Source of the DNA: Verrucomicrobiales bacterium
Lineage (GTDB): Bacteria; Verrucomicrobiota; Verrucomicrobiia; Limisphaerales; JAQGOV01
Direction: 5' to 3'
Length of the DNA stretch: 44,316 nucleotides
Assembly (NCBI GenBank): GCA_028293425.1
Contig: JAQGOV010000392.1
Span: 1 to 44,316, forward strand
The translations under genes and the position numbers were made by a program. The number at the start of each line of letters is the position of its first letter. Within the stretch, counting starts at the first letter, position 1. Below the pieces are notes generated by a model, which searched no databases, was not told where the DNA came from, and saw only the letters and a program-made list of their open reading frames with translations. Shown here piece after piece: positions 17,333 through 25,769 of the stretch.

Positions 17333-19159
17333 TCAATGAGGCTTGTCGGTGGATTCGCTTCGGCTCGCAACTAAAGACCGTTTATTGCGGATCTCCACAA
17401 TCTCATCTTCAGGAATGTCCATTTGTCCCAGGGCTGAATCATTCACCAGCCACTTATTTCCGTTCTTGCGCAGAGATTTGGCCCTCAAAATCGAACCATT
17501 AAGCAAGGCGATTTCGGAAGTTGTATCATCAGGCATTGTTTTGTTAAGCACCAGCGCTAGCGGCTCAGGCTGGTCCAGGCTAAAGCTGCGTTGGCCAAAT
17601 AAAACGGAAGTCAGCCGCAATTTGCGTTCTTTGAGTCCCTCCAATTCACTTTCCAAGAAGTCCCCGTTCGAAAGCAGCAGGCCCGTTTTATTTCCAATTG
17701 CCTCCAGCGGCATTGCACGACGACAACTTCGAAAAAGCACGTAAGCAATCTTCTGGTTGAACACAGCCAACTCTTTTACATGGCCGAATTTTATCAACGA
17801 AGACGAGCCGTCGGAGGAAATCAAATCACCCGCCAGAAAGCTGCCGTTGCGCAGCCAAATGCCCTTGGGCACCAACGCGCTTGCGATGCTTTCCTCATTC
17901 GGCGACTTGCTTGAATAGGTGTAGGAAAGTTGGTGCGCCGGTATCCATTCAAAAGCCTGGCTGGCGCTGCTCCAGCCCAGTCGCATCGGCGAAGGTTTCT
18001 CCCCTTTTTTAAAGTCGATCCGGATATCATATTTGCGGCCGGCCTCGAAGGACACCTCATTTCCCGAAGCTTCCGCTGGTTTTGCAGTTCTTGAAACTCT
18101 CCTTAACTTTTCACCGTTTAACCAAATTTGAGTCTCCTCATTTCCATCCACGTAAATCCGGAACCGTTCGGAATACCTCGGTTCTACTTGCCCTGTCCAA
18201 CGCGCGGAAAAGCGTTCGGGCGAAATCTCGGGTGCCGGTGATTTGTGGTCCCAATTCATTTCCAGCTTGGTTTCAGCCCTTGTAAACTTCAGCTCCTTGA
18301 AATTGTCATCAGCGTAATATTCGCCCAGGAGGCCCTTGGCACTCACAACATAAGCACCGAATTTCGCGGTGGAGGAAAGTGCTTCACCGGGACCAGTCAC
18401 AGCCGTTCCCACGTAGAGCAGAGGCTTTTTATGCACAGCGCCTGGCGGCCACGGTTCGATTCGAGTGCTCAGTTTGGCCTGGCCGGCCCGCTGCCAGTGA
18501 ACGCCGTCCTCCGAACGCCAGCCGATGACGATTTTATCTTTGTCCTGGTTCCGTGCCAGTTTGAGCCACAGGGGAAATTCGGCGCGCCCAAACTCTTCCG
18601 CTTTCACGGTTGCGCCAGCCGTCTCCCGCCAGGTTAATTGTATTTTCTTATCCGCTGTCACCCCGAGCAGGACAAAGCCTCCCGATGGCTCAAGATTCTC
18701 GCGGAGCATCACGCCCGCCACGCTCTTCCCTTGATTATCCGCAGCATCCAGTTTACCCACAATGCCGCCATCACCACGAACAATTCTGAACGCATAATGA
18801 ACAGCCTGGGACTTGGAATCCTTCGCAGTCTTCCCGGAAACCTTTACTGAAAGCTGATTGTCCCATTCTGCAGTGCTTCCGCGAACCTCCCCAATGTCTT
18901 CCGCATGCCATCCCTTCGGCAGGGAATCGCTGTCGAACCGTGCGGTTTGGAGGCGAGCCACACTTACGGCATCCAAGGGGAATTGCTTTCGCTGGCCGTC
19001 CTCCATGGCAATGTCCAGGCGTCCGTCCTCCGTAAGGCTGACGGCTCCTTCAAATTTCTGGTGGTCGAGCGTCTCCAGTGTTCCAGCGTGACTGCAAAGA
19101 ACGCTTGTGCGGAGGACCACTGCGCATCCCCAACAGACCGCCATCTGCACTCGGTTCAT
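17333..19159 (-). CDS. Exported PA14-domain protein with repeated beta-hairpin modules
   Basis: The ATG at 19159 (MNRVQMAVCWGCAVVLRTSVLCSHA) gives a signal peptide; the frame also has an ATG two codons upstream. In a protein of about 608 residues, a LamG/DUF1349-like beta-sandwich sits at about 70-270. A PA14 domain follows at about 275-410 (KGLLGEYYADDNFKEL, then FSARWTGQVEPRYSERFRIYVDG). A short module of the type 'L-x-G-x...l.l......i....v..i' occurs at the N-terminus (LETLDHQKFEGAVSL) and three more times at the C-terminus (IWLRNGSFLAG, GLLLSNGDFLES, IALLNGSILRA). PA14 domains bind carbohydrate, so a surface carbohydrate-binding role is inferred. It lies 51 bases downstream of the Gfo/Idh/MocA gene, probably in the same transcript. 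Confidence 0.85.
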   Translation of the reverse strand: MNRVQMAVCWGCAVVLRTSVLCSHAGTLETLDHQKFEGAVSLTEDGRLDIAMEDGQRKQFPLDAVSVARLQTARFDSDSLPKGWHAEDIGEVRGSTAEWDNQLSVKVSGKTAKDSKSQAVHYAFRIVRGDGGIVGKLDAADNQGKSVAGVMLRENLEPSGGFVLLGVTADKKIQLTWRETAGATVKAEEFGRAEFPLWLKLARNQDKDKIVIGWRSEDGVHWQRAGQAKLSTRIEPWPPGAVHKKPLLYVGTAVTGPGEALSSTAKFGAYVVSAKGLLGEYYADDNFKELKFTRAETKLEMNWDHKSPAPEISPERFSARWTGQVEPRYSERFRIYVDGNEETQIWLNGEKLRRVSRTAKPAEASGNEVSFEAGRKYDIRIDFKKGEKPSPMRLGWSSASQAFEWIPAHQLSYTYSSKSPNEESIASALVPKGIWLRNGSFLAGDLISSDGSSSLIKFGHVKELAVFNQKIAYVLFRSCRRAMPLEAIGNKTGLLLSNGDFLESELEGLKERKLRLTSVLFGQRSFSLDQPEPLALVLNKTMPDDTTSEIALLNGSILRAKSLRKNGNKWLVNDSALGQMDIPEDEIVEIRNKRSLVASRSESTDKPH

Positions 19160-19210
19160 ACACAATCAGACGCTCACAGTGCCAATTCTCTTCTTCCTTT
19201 TTACAGTTGG

Positions 19211-20539
19211 TTACAGCCCAGCGACTTCCCACCCTTTTCGGTATTTTCGCCGGACATATTGATTAGCTTTTGAGATATTGGTGAATTGCAACTTTTTGGC
19301 ATTCCATTCCAAAGTTTCATTCGGGAACCGTGATGCGACGCTCCCCAAAAGCACCGCCTCGGTTAATGGTCCCGCATAATCAAAGTTCGCCATCGCCTTT
19401 CCTTTGCCCTGGATAGCATCCACAAACTGGTGCCAGTGGTTCGAACCGGTCACCTGGGGCATTTTGAAATCCTTGAAGTCTTCCACAGGCAGGAGGATCG
19501 GCCGCGCAATATGCGGCAACACCATCACGCCTTTTGTACCCAGAAAAATGGAGCCTTGTTCGGGCAGCTTCGGACCGGCCAGGGACGCCACCTCAGCCGG
19601 TGGACGACTGGACCCATCATACCAGGTCACTTTCACCGTTTTTCCTTCCGTGTACTCTGTTCCAGGAAAAACGTAATGAATAATCGCATCTGTTGCCCAT
19701 GAATGCTCGTTAGGCGCGGGTCCTTCACTCCGGACACTGATGGGTGCCGTGACGGCCAGCGCCTTGAACACAGGGTCATAAATATGGCACCCCATATCTC
19801 CAAAGGTGCCCGTGCCGAAATCCAGCCGCTTCCGCCAGTTGGCCGGATGATAATAACCGTTGCCGATGAAAGGTCTTTCCTCGCAGACCCCGAGCCACAT
19901 ATCCCAATTAAAACCGGCCGGGACCGGGTCTGTGCGCTCAGGCTTGGACGCCACGTCTCCCCACTTCTTATTGCTCCAGGTGTGAACCTCTTTAATTTTC
20001 CCAATCGCACCATCCTGCACTAATCGAACCGCTAGCCGATATTCCGCGCTCGAATGAATTTGAATGCCCATTTGCGTGACCAGCTTCTTGTCATGCGCTA
20101 CCTCGGTCAGACGGCGGGTCTCGTACAGGTCATGCGTGAGTGGCTTTTGACCGTAAACGTGCAGCCCCTTGCGCATGGCACTCATCCCGATGGGCGCGTG
20201 CATGTGGTCGGGCGTCGATACGTTTACCGACGTTAACTCCTTCTCTTTCTGGAGGAGTTCCCGCCAGTCTGCATAAATGCGCAAGTCTGGCCATTTCTTG
20301 AGAAGATCATTTGCCTTGGCGGGCTCCACATCGGCCACTGCGATTAATTCCACGCTTGGGTGGCTGGCAATGGATGTCAAATCTGCGCGAGCCATTCCCC
20401 CTGCCCCGAAGCTTGCATGCAAAACCTTTTGAGAGGGTGGCGCCGAGAGAAGGCGTGGCACGAAGAATGGAAATGCAAGTGAAGAAACCAGGGTGCTCTT
20501 AATGAATTTACGGCGGCTCGTAAGACTTGATGGATTCAT
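19211..20539 (-). CDS. Tat-exported Gfo/Idh/MocA-family oxidoreductase
   Basis: The ATG at 20539 (MNPSSLTSRRKFIKSTLVSS) puts a twin-arginine signal (SRRKFIK) at the N-terminus; the frame opens three codons earlier. The Rossmann domain follows (VLHASFGAGGMARADL, with a glycine motif, then IAVADVEPAKA). The usual EKP catalytic motif reads QKP here (YGQKPLTHDLYE). The C-terminal domain has DMGCHIYDPVFKAL, with the typical G-x-H. These enzymes use NAD(P) bound before Tat export to oxidise or reduce sugars or inositols; Verrucomicrobia have many exported copies. The substrate is unknown. The gene sits upstream of the PA14 protein on the same strand, suggesting a joint role in polysaccharide handling (inference). 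Confidence 0.92.
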   Translation of the reverse strand: MNPSSLTSRRKFIKSTLVSSLAFPFFVPRLLSAPPSQKVLHASFGAGGMARADLTSIASHPSVELIAVADVEPAKANDLLKKWPDLRIYADWRELLQKEKELTSVNVSTPDHMHAPIGMSAMRKGLHVYGQKPLTHDLYETRRLTEVAHDKKLVTQMGIQIHSSAEYRLAVRLVQDGAIGKIKEVHTWSNKKWGDVASKPERTDPVPAGFNWDMWLGVCEERPFIGNGYYHPANWRKRLDFGTGTFGDMGCHIYDPVFKALAVTAPISVRSEGPAPNEHSWATDAIIHYVFPGTEYTEGKTVKVTWYDGSSRPPAEVASLAGPKLPEQGSIFLGTKGVMVLPHIARPILLPVEDFKDFKMPQVTGSNHWHQFVDAIQGKGKAMANFDYAGPLTEAVLLGSVASRFPNETLEWNAKKLQFTNISKANQYVRRKYRKGWEVAGL

Positions 20540-20773
20540 TGCCCACATTTACTGGAAAGCAAAGGGAATGTCGATACCGGACCAGATATAAACGGCCGTC
20601 CTTTAATCCCTGTGATGCAGGCCCCGAGGGCCAGCAGGTCTCCCTTTTATGAGGATCGCTTTTCTCTGGCTGGCTTCATGATGGACATTGGATCAGGGCA
20701 GTCCGCTTCTGGAACAACAAGGCGTTTTATCTCAGGCAACCGAATCGATAGGTTTTCCGCAGTTTGAGCCTGC

Positions 20774-21082
20774 TTACCTCCGCCCAGCCAGAAAACCCAA
20801 CCCGATTCCAGTCAGAAAAACCAGTCCGAGGGAGGAATAAGGATGGTCACGAATCACTCGATCAGTAGCGCGGGCACCCGCGGCCGCCTGGGCTCGGAGT
20901 TTTGCCGAACAGGCCTTTACTTTCTCCAAATTCGTAAATAGTTGTTCACGCGACTCTTCGGCCAATGCCACGCCCGTCTCCCGCAGGAGGTTTTCTGTTT
21001 CTTCAACCAATCCGTACAAATCCTCCACCAGCCGGTCGGTGGCTATGCCTTCAGCAGTCAAGTTCTTGAAATAAACTTCCAT
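20774..21082 (-). CDS. DUF883/ElaB-YqjD-like membrane-anchored protein
   Basis: The frame is open from 21157, but the ATG at 21082 (MEVYFKNLTAEG) starts where family similarity begins, giving about 102 residues. The pattern is helical and charged (LVEDLYGLVEETENLLRE, then LFTNLEKVKACSAKLRAQ), followed by the short linker VIRDHPYSSLG. It ends in one membrane helix with an arginine end, LVFLTGIGLGFLAGRR, the hallmark of DUF883/ElaB. E. coli relatives are inner-membrane proteins that bind ribosomes in stationary phase. Whether this one does is not shown. It is separated from its neighbours by 120-230 bases and may have its own promoter. Confidence 0.85.
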   Translation of the reverse strand: MEVYFKNLTAEGIATDRLVEDLYGLVEETENLLRETGVALAEESREQLFTNLEKVKACSAKLRAQAAAGARATDRVIRDHPYSSLGLVFLTGIGLGFLAGRR

Positions 21083-21201
21083 AATGATGTCGGACGCGAT
21101 CCCTCTTCTACTGTTACAGCAGATGGCCGCAATCTGGATATTGGAAGAAACCCTCATTCACACGGTTTGTCCAGAAGCATTTTCCGAGAGCCGGCCACAG
21201 C

Positions 21202-22104
21202 TCAATCACGGTCCCGCGGGCGGGAGAACAGAACATTTTTCGCCTCCGGGAAAGTGAAACCGGGTTGTTGGGTTGCCAGCGCCAGACCAAAATTCAAGAT
21301 CGACTGATGCCCAATCGCCTCCACGGTCAAAGGTTTGATCAACATATTCGCGGCCACGCCCGTTACGTTCCCCACAAATTTCTGCCACAAACCGTTGCCT
21401 GCATCCTTGTGTTTTACGCTTCCGACGCTCACTTCCATCTTCGGCGGCCCGGCCGCTCTTTTGAATGTGAGACTCTCGACTTGCGCCACCAACTGGTTGT
21501 CATGCCGGACTTTGCCATCAACGGACCGCATGTCCTCCAAACCGATTGATACAGGGCTGGGCTGCCCAAAACCTTCAAATCGCAGCCGTACCAGGTTCAC
21601 AACCGGCACACGGTTGCTCATGGTTCCTTCTATTTCGATGGCGCCATGACCCGGACCCGAGATCTTAATATATTGAAGTTGTTTTTCGACGACGCCTCCT
21701 TCAGCCAGCTTCTTTTGGTTTCGACGAAAAATGCCGGAGAGGTCGAAAATGTTCTCCTGTATGCCGTTGCCGGTGATAACGAATTCGCAAGTGCTCGAGA
21801 ACGAATTCCCTTCCTGCCGGGTTTCCACCGGCAGCACGCGGGCTCTTTGCTGGTTATTGGTGCTCTCTACCATCGCCACCGGCTCCGGCGAGATCAATGG
21901 CACGAAATACATGAAATCCCCGATCCGGTTTCCTTTCACTTCAGGCCGGCCATAATCAAACGCGAGCGTAGGACCCGCCGCGCTTGGCACCGTCAATGGA
22001 CGAGCCAATCGCAGCCCGGAACCTGGCGCCTGCACATGCGGGGTGGAACATCCCCACAGCAACAACATTGACAGGAATACGAAAGGGAACGCACCCAATT
22101 TCAT
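21202..22104 (-). CDS. Predicted lipoprotein of unknown function
   Basis: The ATG at 22104 (MKLGAFPFVFLSMLLLWGC) gives a lipoprotein signal with lipobox LLWGC. A longer frame from 22140 adds twelve residues that would bury the signal. The mature part (about 280 residues) is beta-rich with no domain I recognise: FDYGRPEVKGNRIGDFMYFVP, then GHGAIEIEGTMSNRVPVVNLVRLRFEG. It should be membrane-anchored. The gene follows the CotH kinase gene after about 51 bases on the same strand, so the two may be co-expressed. I assign no function. Confidence 0.7.
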   Translation of the reverse strand: MKLGAFPFVFLSMLLLWGCSTPHVQAPGSGLRLARPLTVPSAAGPTLAFDYGRPEVKGNRIGDFMYFVPLISPEPVAMVESTNNQQRARVLPVETRQEGNSFSSTCEFVITGNGIQENIFDLSGIFRRNQKKLAEGGVVEKQLQYIKISGPGHGAIEIEGTMSNRVPVVNLVRLRFEGFGQPSPVSIGLEDMRSVDGKVRHDNQLVAQVESLTFKRAAGPPKMEVSVGSVKHKDAGNGLWQKFVGNVTGVAANMLIKPLTVEAIGHQSILNFGLALATQQPGFTFPEAKNVLFSRPRDRD

Positions 22105-22155
22105 CGGGCTAACCATCGAATGAATCCGGGGTCGGCACAACCAAATAATGCTGCG

Positions 22156-23934
22156 CTACTTCAACTTGCGTAAGGTGGCGGCATCAGGATCGAGGGACGC
22201 TTTGCCGCTGCTCGCGATCAGGTCAAAAATGATGTGAAGGTCCGCGATCGGTTGCCGCAGCTCGAACTCATACGTGAAGGGTGTCCAAACGGCATTTCCG
22301 GTGAGCCGCGAAGTTGCGGCCGTAGCCGGCAGAAGCCCCCGGCTTCGAAAATTGCGGGATTCACGAAAGGGAAACCAGTCCCACTCGACTCCTTCCGTTA
22401 GCTTCCGTTCGCTCCAAACCTTGAATCCTGCGCCCCCGCTATTTCCAGCGGCGCTCACGAAGTTTCGCACGACCCCGTTCACGACTCGACGCTCCGGCAT
22501 CACGGTTTGGTCCGGGTCGGTTCTCCCCACTACCCCCTGGGTCTTGATGCGCCCTTCCAATCGATATTTGCCTGCCTCGAGCCAAACCGTGCTTGCCCAA
22601 ACTTGGGTGGAATTTGCCTCCAGTTCGAGTTCTTTCCCGGCTGCCTTGGTACCAGGCTGATGAGGAGCCGATTCAGCGCGCTGCTGCCATCCGGTAACCT
22701 TAATCGGCTCGCTGCCCTCGAATTTTAGCACTTGCTTCACTCCTTCCATTTGCCTCTGAAGGCTCGCCAGCCTGATTTGGATCCGGCTCAAAAGAATTGC
22801 CAGGTCGGAGTCGTAGCTCTCAGCCTCTTCCCCACGGATTGCCTGGAGCGCAGGGCGCACTCGCCTGGCCAGCGAATGGACGCGGTTGGTGACAGTCTCC
22901 ACCTTCAGCTCGCCATGGAGCAGGTCCGAAACCCGAGCCAGATAGCGTTGGCGAACCTCAGGAATTTGCATCGCGGCCCTGGCGATCACGCCTTTCATGG
23001 CGGGCACAAGAGGTCCTTCGGGTTTCCAAAACATCTGGTCAAGGCCGTGTGGAAAGAAAACCATTTTGTCATGGTCCTTGTCGTGGTAGACGCGGTAATT
23101 ATTCCGGTTCATCGAATAACCGTCCCAGTTCCAGAAAATCGCATCCAGTGCCATCATGGTCACAAACTTCTCCATGTCCAGATGCTGCTCGAGCAGCGCC
23201 AGGCGTGTGCTTGTTTTTGGTTCCTTGGCCGCCAGCACAAGCGCCTGCAGGTCGGAACTATCCTCTGGATTTTCGCCCGAGTTCACCTGTTTGGCCACCG
23301 TGATATCCTTGGCAAACCCCCCATCGTACAAATTGCCTTTGGTGTTTTTGTAATTCCGTTTCAGGAAAGTTTTGTCCCATCCTTCCGTCAACACGTAAAG
23401 GCCAAGGTCCTTCCCATTTAACTGCACCCTCACATAATTTTCCCTCGGAGCCGGCACTCCAGCCTTTTCATACATTTCGCGGCAGAACTTGTCGGTGATG
23501 TAGGTGCGGTCTTGGCGGGAATTGTTCAGCGACACCTTCCCTAACCCGTGAAAGGTCTGGTCCTTGGCATACTTGTCCATGTGGAGCGTGAACCCGGGTT
23601 TTCGGTCGACTGGTTGAAAGCTCCCGGCGGAGCCTTTGAGATGTACCGCCACATTGGTATAAGCGGTGTCACCTTCGCGCAGGGTGGCTTTCACCACCGG
23701 CCGTTCTTGTTTTTGCCAGTTGGTATTCCGTAATTCATCAAGGCTGGCCCTGGGTATTTCCAGGCTCAGGATGGGGATGTTGGTCTGTGTGAAAAAGAGT
23801 TCCGCGGCATCGCGCTTGGGATGCTTCCCATCGGGTTTCTTCTCCCCTAAAGCAGATCCAGGCAGGACGACTCCCGCCCCCAAAACCAACAGGAGCGCAC
23901 CGCAACCTGCCACTTTCCTCCACCGTAATCTCAT
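22156..23934 (-). CDS. Exported CotH-family kinase
   Basis: This 592-residue protein has a signal peptide (GCGALLLVLGAGVVLPGSALG). The CotH domain (about 52-370) shows VHLKGSAGSFQPVDRKPGFTL, HGLGKVSLNNS, VQLNGKDLGLYVLTEG, NWDGYSMNRNNYRVYHD and FPHGLDQMFW. CotH proteins are atypical kinases; the Bacillus enzyme phosphorylates spore-coat proteins, so this one probably phosphorylates an exported protein. The C-terminal part (about 420-592) is beta-rich and looks like a carbohydrate-binding or DUF-type sandwich (EANSTQVWASTVWLEAGKY). It heads the same-strand run that continues to 17333. The start has no clear ribosome-binding site. Confidence 0.93.
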   Translation of the reverse strand: MRLRWRKVAGCGALLLVLGAGVVLPGSALGEKKPDGKHPKRDAAELFFTQTNIPILSLEIPRASLDELRNTNWQKQERPVVKATLREGDTAYTNVAVHLKGSAGSFQPVDRKPGFTLHMDKYAKDQTFHGLGKVSLNNSRQDRTYITDKFCREMYEKAGVPAPRENYVRVQLNGKDLGLYVLTEGWDKTFLKRNYKNTKGNLYDGGFAKDITVAKQVNSGENPEDSSDLQALVLAAKEPKTSTRLALLEQHLDMEKFVTMMALDAIFWNWDGYSMNRNNYRVYHDKDHDKMVFFPHGLDQMFWKPEGPLVPAMKGVIARAAMQIPEVRQRYLARVSDLLHGELKVETVTNRVHSLARRVRPALQAIRGEEAESYDSDLAILLSRIQIRLASLQRQMEGVKQVLKFEGSEPIKVTGWQQRAESAPHQPGTKAAGKELELEANSTQVWASTVWLEAGKYRLEGRIKTQGVVGRTDPDQTVMPERRVVNGVVRNFVSAAGNSGGAGFKVWSERKLTEGVEWDWFPFRESRNFRSRGLLPATAATSRLTGNAVWTPFTYEFELRQPIADLHIIFDLIASSGKASLDPDAATLRKLK

Positions 23935-24132
23935 ATATTAAGTTCGAGAGCTGTTTCGCCACTGGATTAGACGGCAATTCCGGATTTTTCCTCGAACATT
24001 TATCTCCCGCTTAGGCAAGACACCCCGTTTGCAACATTCTGAAGTTTCCGGTACTCTCCGGGCGTGTGCGAGGCACAAGGCTTCCCACTGACCGAAGTCC
24101 AAAACTGTTTTAATGCTGATCTGTCTTAATGT

Positions 24133-25755
24133 ATGCAACGCCGAAGTTTCCTGAAAGTGACGGCCCTTTCAGCCACCGCCGCTTTCGTATCCGCTGGCTG
24201 CAAAACCATCACTGAACCCTCCCCCAAATCCGGTTTATCCATCGCCCCGAAATCTTTTGAGCTGGAGGAAACCACTTTACCACAAATCCAACACAGCCTC
24301 GAAAAAGGCAAATACTCTTCGGTGAAGCTGGCAAAAATCTACCTGGAGCGGATCCAGGAAATCGACAAGCGTGGCCCAGCCCTGAACTCAGTGCTCGAAT
24401 TAAACCCCGATGCCATGGCCATTGCCACCGCATTGGACAAGGAAAGGCAAACCAAAGGCCCAAGGAGTCCTCTGCATGGCATCCCGGTATTGATCAAAGA
24501 CAACATCGATACCCGCGACCGGATGACCACCACCGCCGGATCTCTCGCGCTGGAAGGTTCTATCGCGCTCAAGGATTCAGGTGTGGCACGTCGCTTAAAA
24601 GAAGCAGGCATGGTCATCCTGGGAAAAACCAACTTGAGCGAGTGGGCCAACTTCCGCGGCACCCGTTCTACCAGTGGCTGGAGCGGGCGTGGTGGCCAAA
24701 CCCGCAATCCTTATGCGTTGGATCGGAATCCTTCCGGCTCGAGTTCCGGCTCGGCCGTGGCCGTATCGGCGAACCTCTGCCCCGTCGCAGTTGGCACTGA
24801 AACGGATGGATCTATCCTTTCACCTTCCTCCTTTAACGGCATTGTGGGAATCAAACCAACGGTTGGCCTGATCAGCCGCGCCGGCATCATTCCTATCTCG
24901 CATACTCAGGATACAGCTGGCCCGATGGCTCGGACGGTAGCCGACGCCGCGATGTTGCTCGGCATTTTGGCTGGGCCGGATCCTGCCGATCTCGCCACAA
25001 CGCCGGCGGCTCAAAACGCTCATCGAACCTACACTCAGTTTCTTGACCCAAACGGCTTAAAAGGCGCCCGAATCGGTGTGGCTCGGAAGCTTTTCGGAAC
25101 AAGCAAGCCGGTCGAAAAGATTCTCAACGAGCTACTCGAACAAATGAAAAAAGAGGGTGCCATCGTCGTGGATCCCGCGGATCTTCCAACCACCGGAAAG
25201 TTTGGGAATAACGAATTTCAGGTAATGCTCTACGAGTTTAAAGCCGGGCTGAACGCTTACCTAGCTTCACTGGGGCCCAATGCTCCTGTCAAAACTCTCA
25301 AGGATGTGATCGAATTTAACGAGCGGCAGCGCGACAAGGAGCTGCAATGGTTCGGGCAGGAAGACCTGACCATGGCAGAGGAAAAAGGGCCTTTGACCGA
25401 CGAACCCTATTTGAAAGCTTTGGAAACATGTGCTCGCCTTTCCCGAAAGGAAGGCATCGACGCTATCATGGACAAACATCAGCTCGACGCTTTGGTGGCT
25501 CCCACAACTGGGCCTGCTCATGTGACCGATTATCTCTATGGGGATCGCGGAAGCGGCGGGAGCACCTGGCCAGCCGCGGTTGCGGGCTACCCCAGCATCA
25601 CTGTGCCAGCGGGCTTTGTGCTCGGGTTGCCAGTAGGCATTTCGTTTTTTGGGCGGGCTTGGAGCGAACCCAAACTCGTGCAAATCGCCTACTCCTTCGA
25701 GCAGGCCACGCTTGTCCGCAAAAAGCCTGGGTTTCGATCAACGGTGCAGGCGTAA
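24133..25755 (+). CDS. Exported (Tat/lipoprotein-type) amidase-signature enzyme
   Basis: This 540-residue protein begins MQRRSFLKVTALSATAAFVSAGC, combining a twin-arginine motif (RRSFLK) with a lipobox ending at C23, so it is probably a Tat-exported lipoprotein. The amidase-signature triad is present: K122 in IPVLIKDNIDT, the cis-serine in NPSGSSSGSAVAVS (about S203), and the nucleophile S227 in GTETDGSI. The typical GIVGIKPTVGLISR...QDTAGPMARTVADAA segment follows. Members hydrolyse amide bonds in peptides, acyl-amides or aryl-amides. The exported form resembles peptide amidases more than GatA, but the substrate is not known. The gene converges with the DUF1549/DUF1553 gene with 14 bases between stops. 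Confidence 0.93.
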   Translation: MQRRSFLKVTALSATAAFVSAGCKTITEPSPKSGLSIAPKSFELEETTLPQIQHSLEKGKYSSVKLAKIYLERIQEIDKRGPALNSVLELNPDAMAIATALDKERQTKGPRSPLHGIPVLIKDNIDTRDRMTTTAGSLALEGSIALKDSGVARRLKEAGMVILGKTNLSEWANFRGTRSTSGWSGRGGQTRNPYALDRNPSGSSSGSAVAVSANLCPVAVGTETDGSILSPSSFNGIVGIKPTVGLISRAGIIPISHTQDTAGPMARTVADAAMLLGILAGPDPADLATTPAAQNAHRTYTQFLDPNGLKGARIGVARKLFGTSKPVEKILNELLEQMKKEGAIVVDPADLPTTGKFGNNEFQVMLYEFKAGLNAYLASLGPNAPVKTLKDVIEFNERQRDKELQWFGQEDLTMAEEKGPLTDEPYLKALETCARLSRKEGIDAIMDKHQLDALVAPTTGPAHVTDYLYGDRGSGGSTWPAAVAGYPSITVPAGFVLGLPVGISFFGRAWSEPKLVQIAYSFEQATLVRKKPGFRSTVQA

Positions 25756-25769
25756 CTCAAGCGAGCCGT

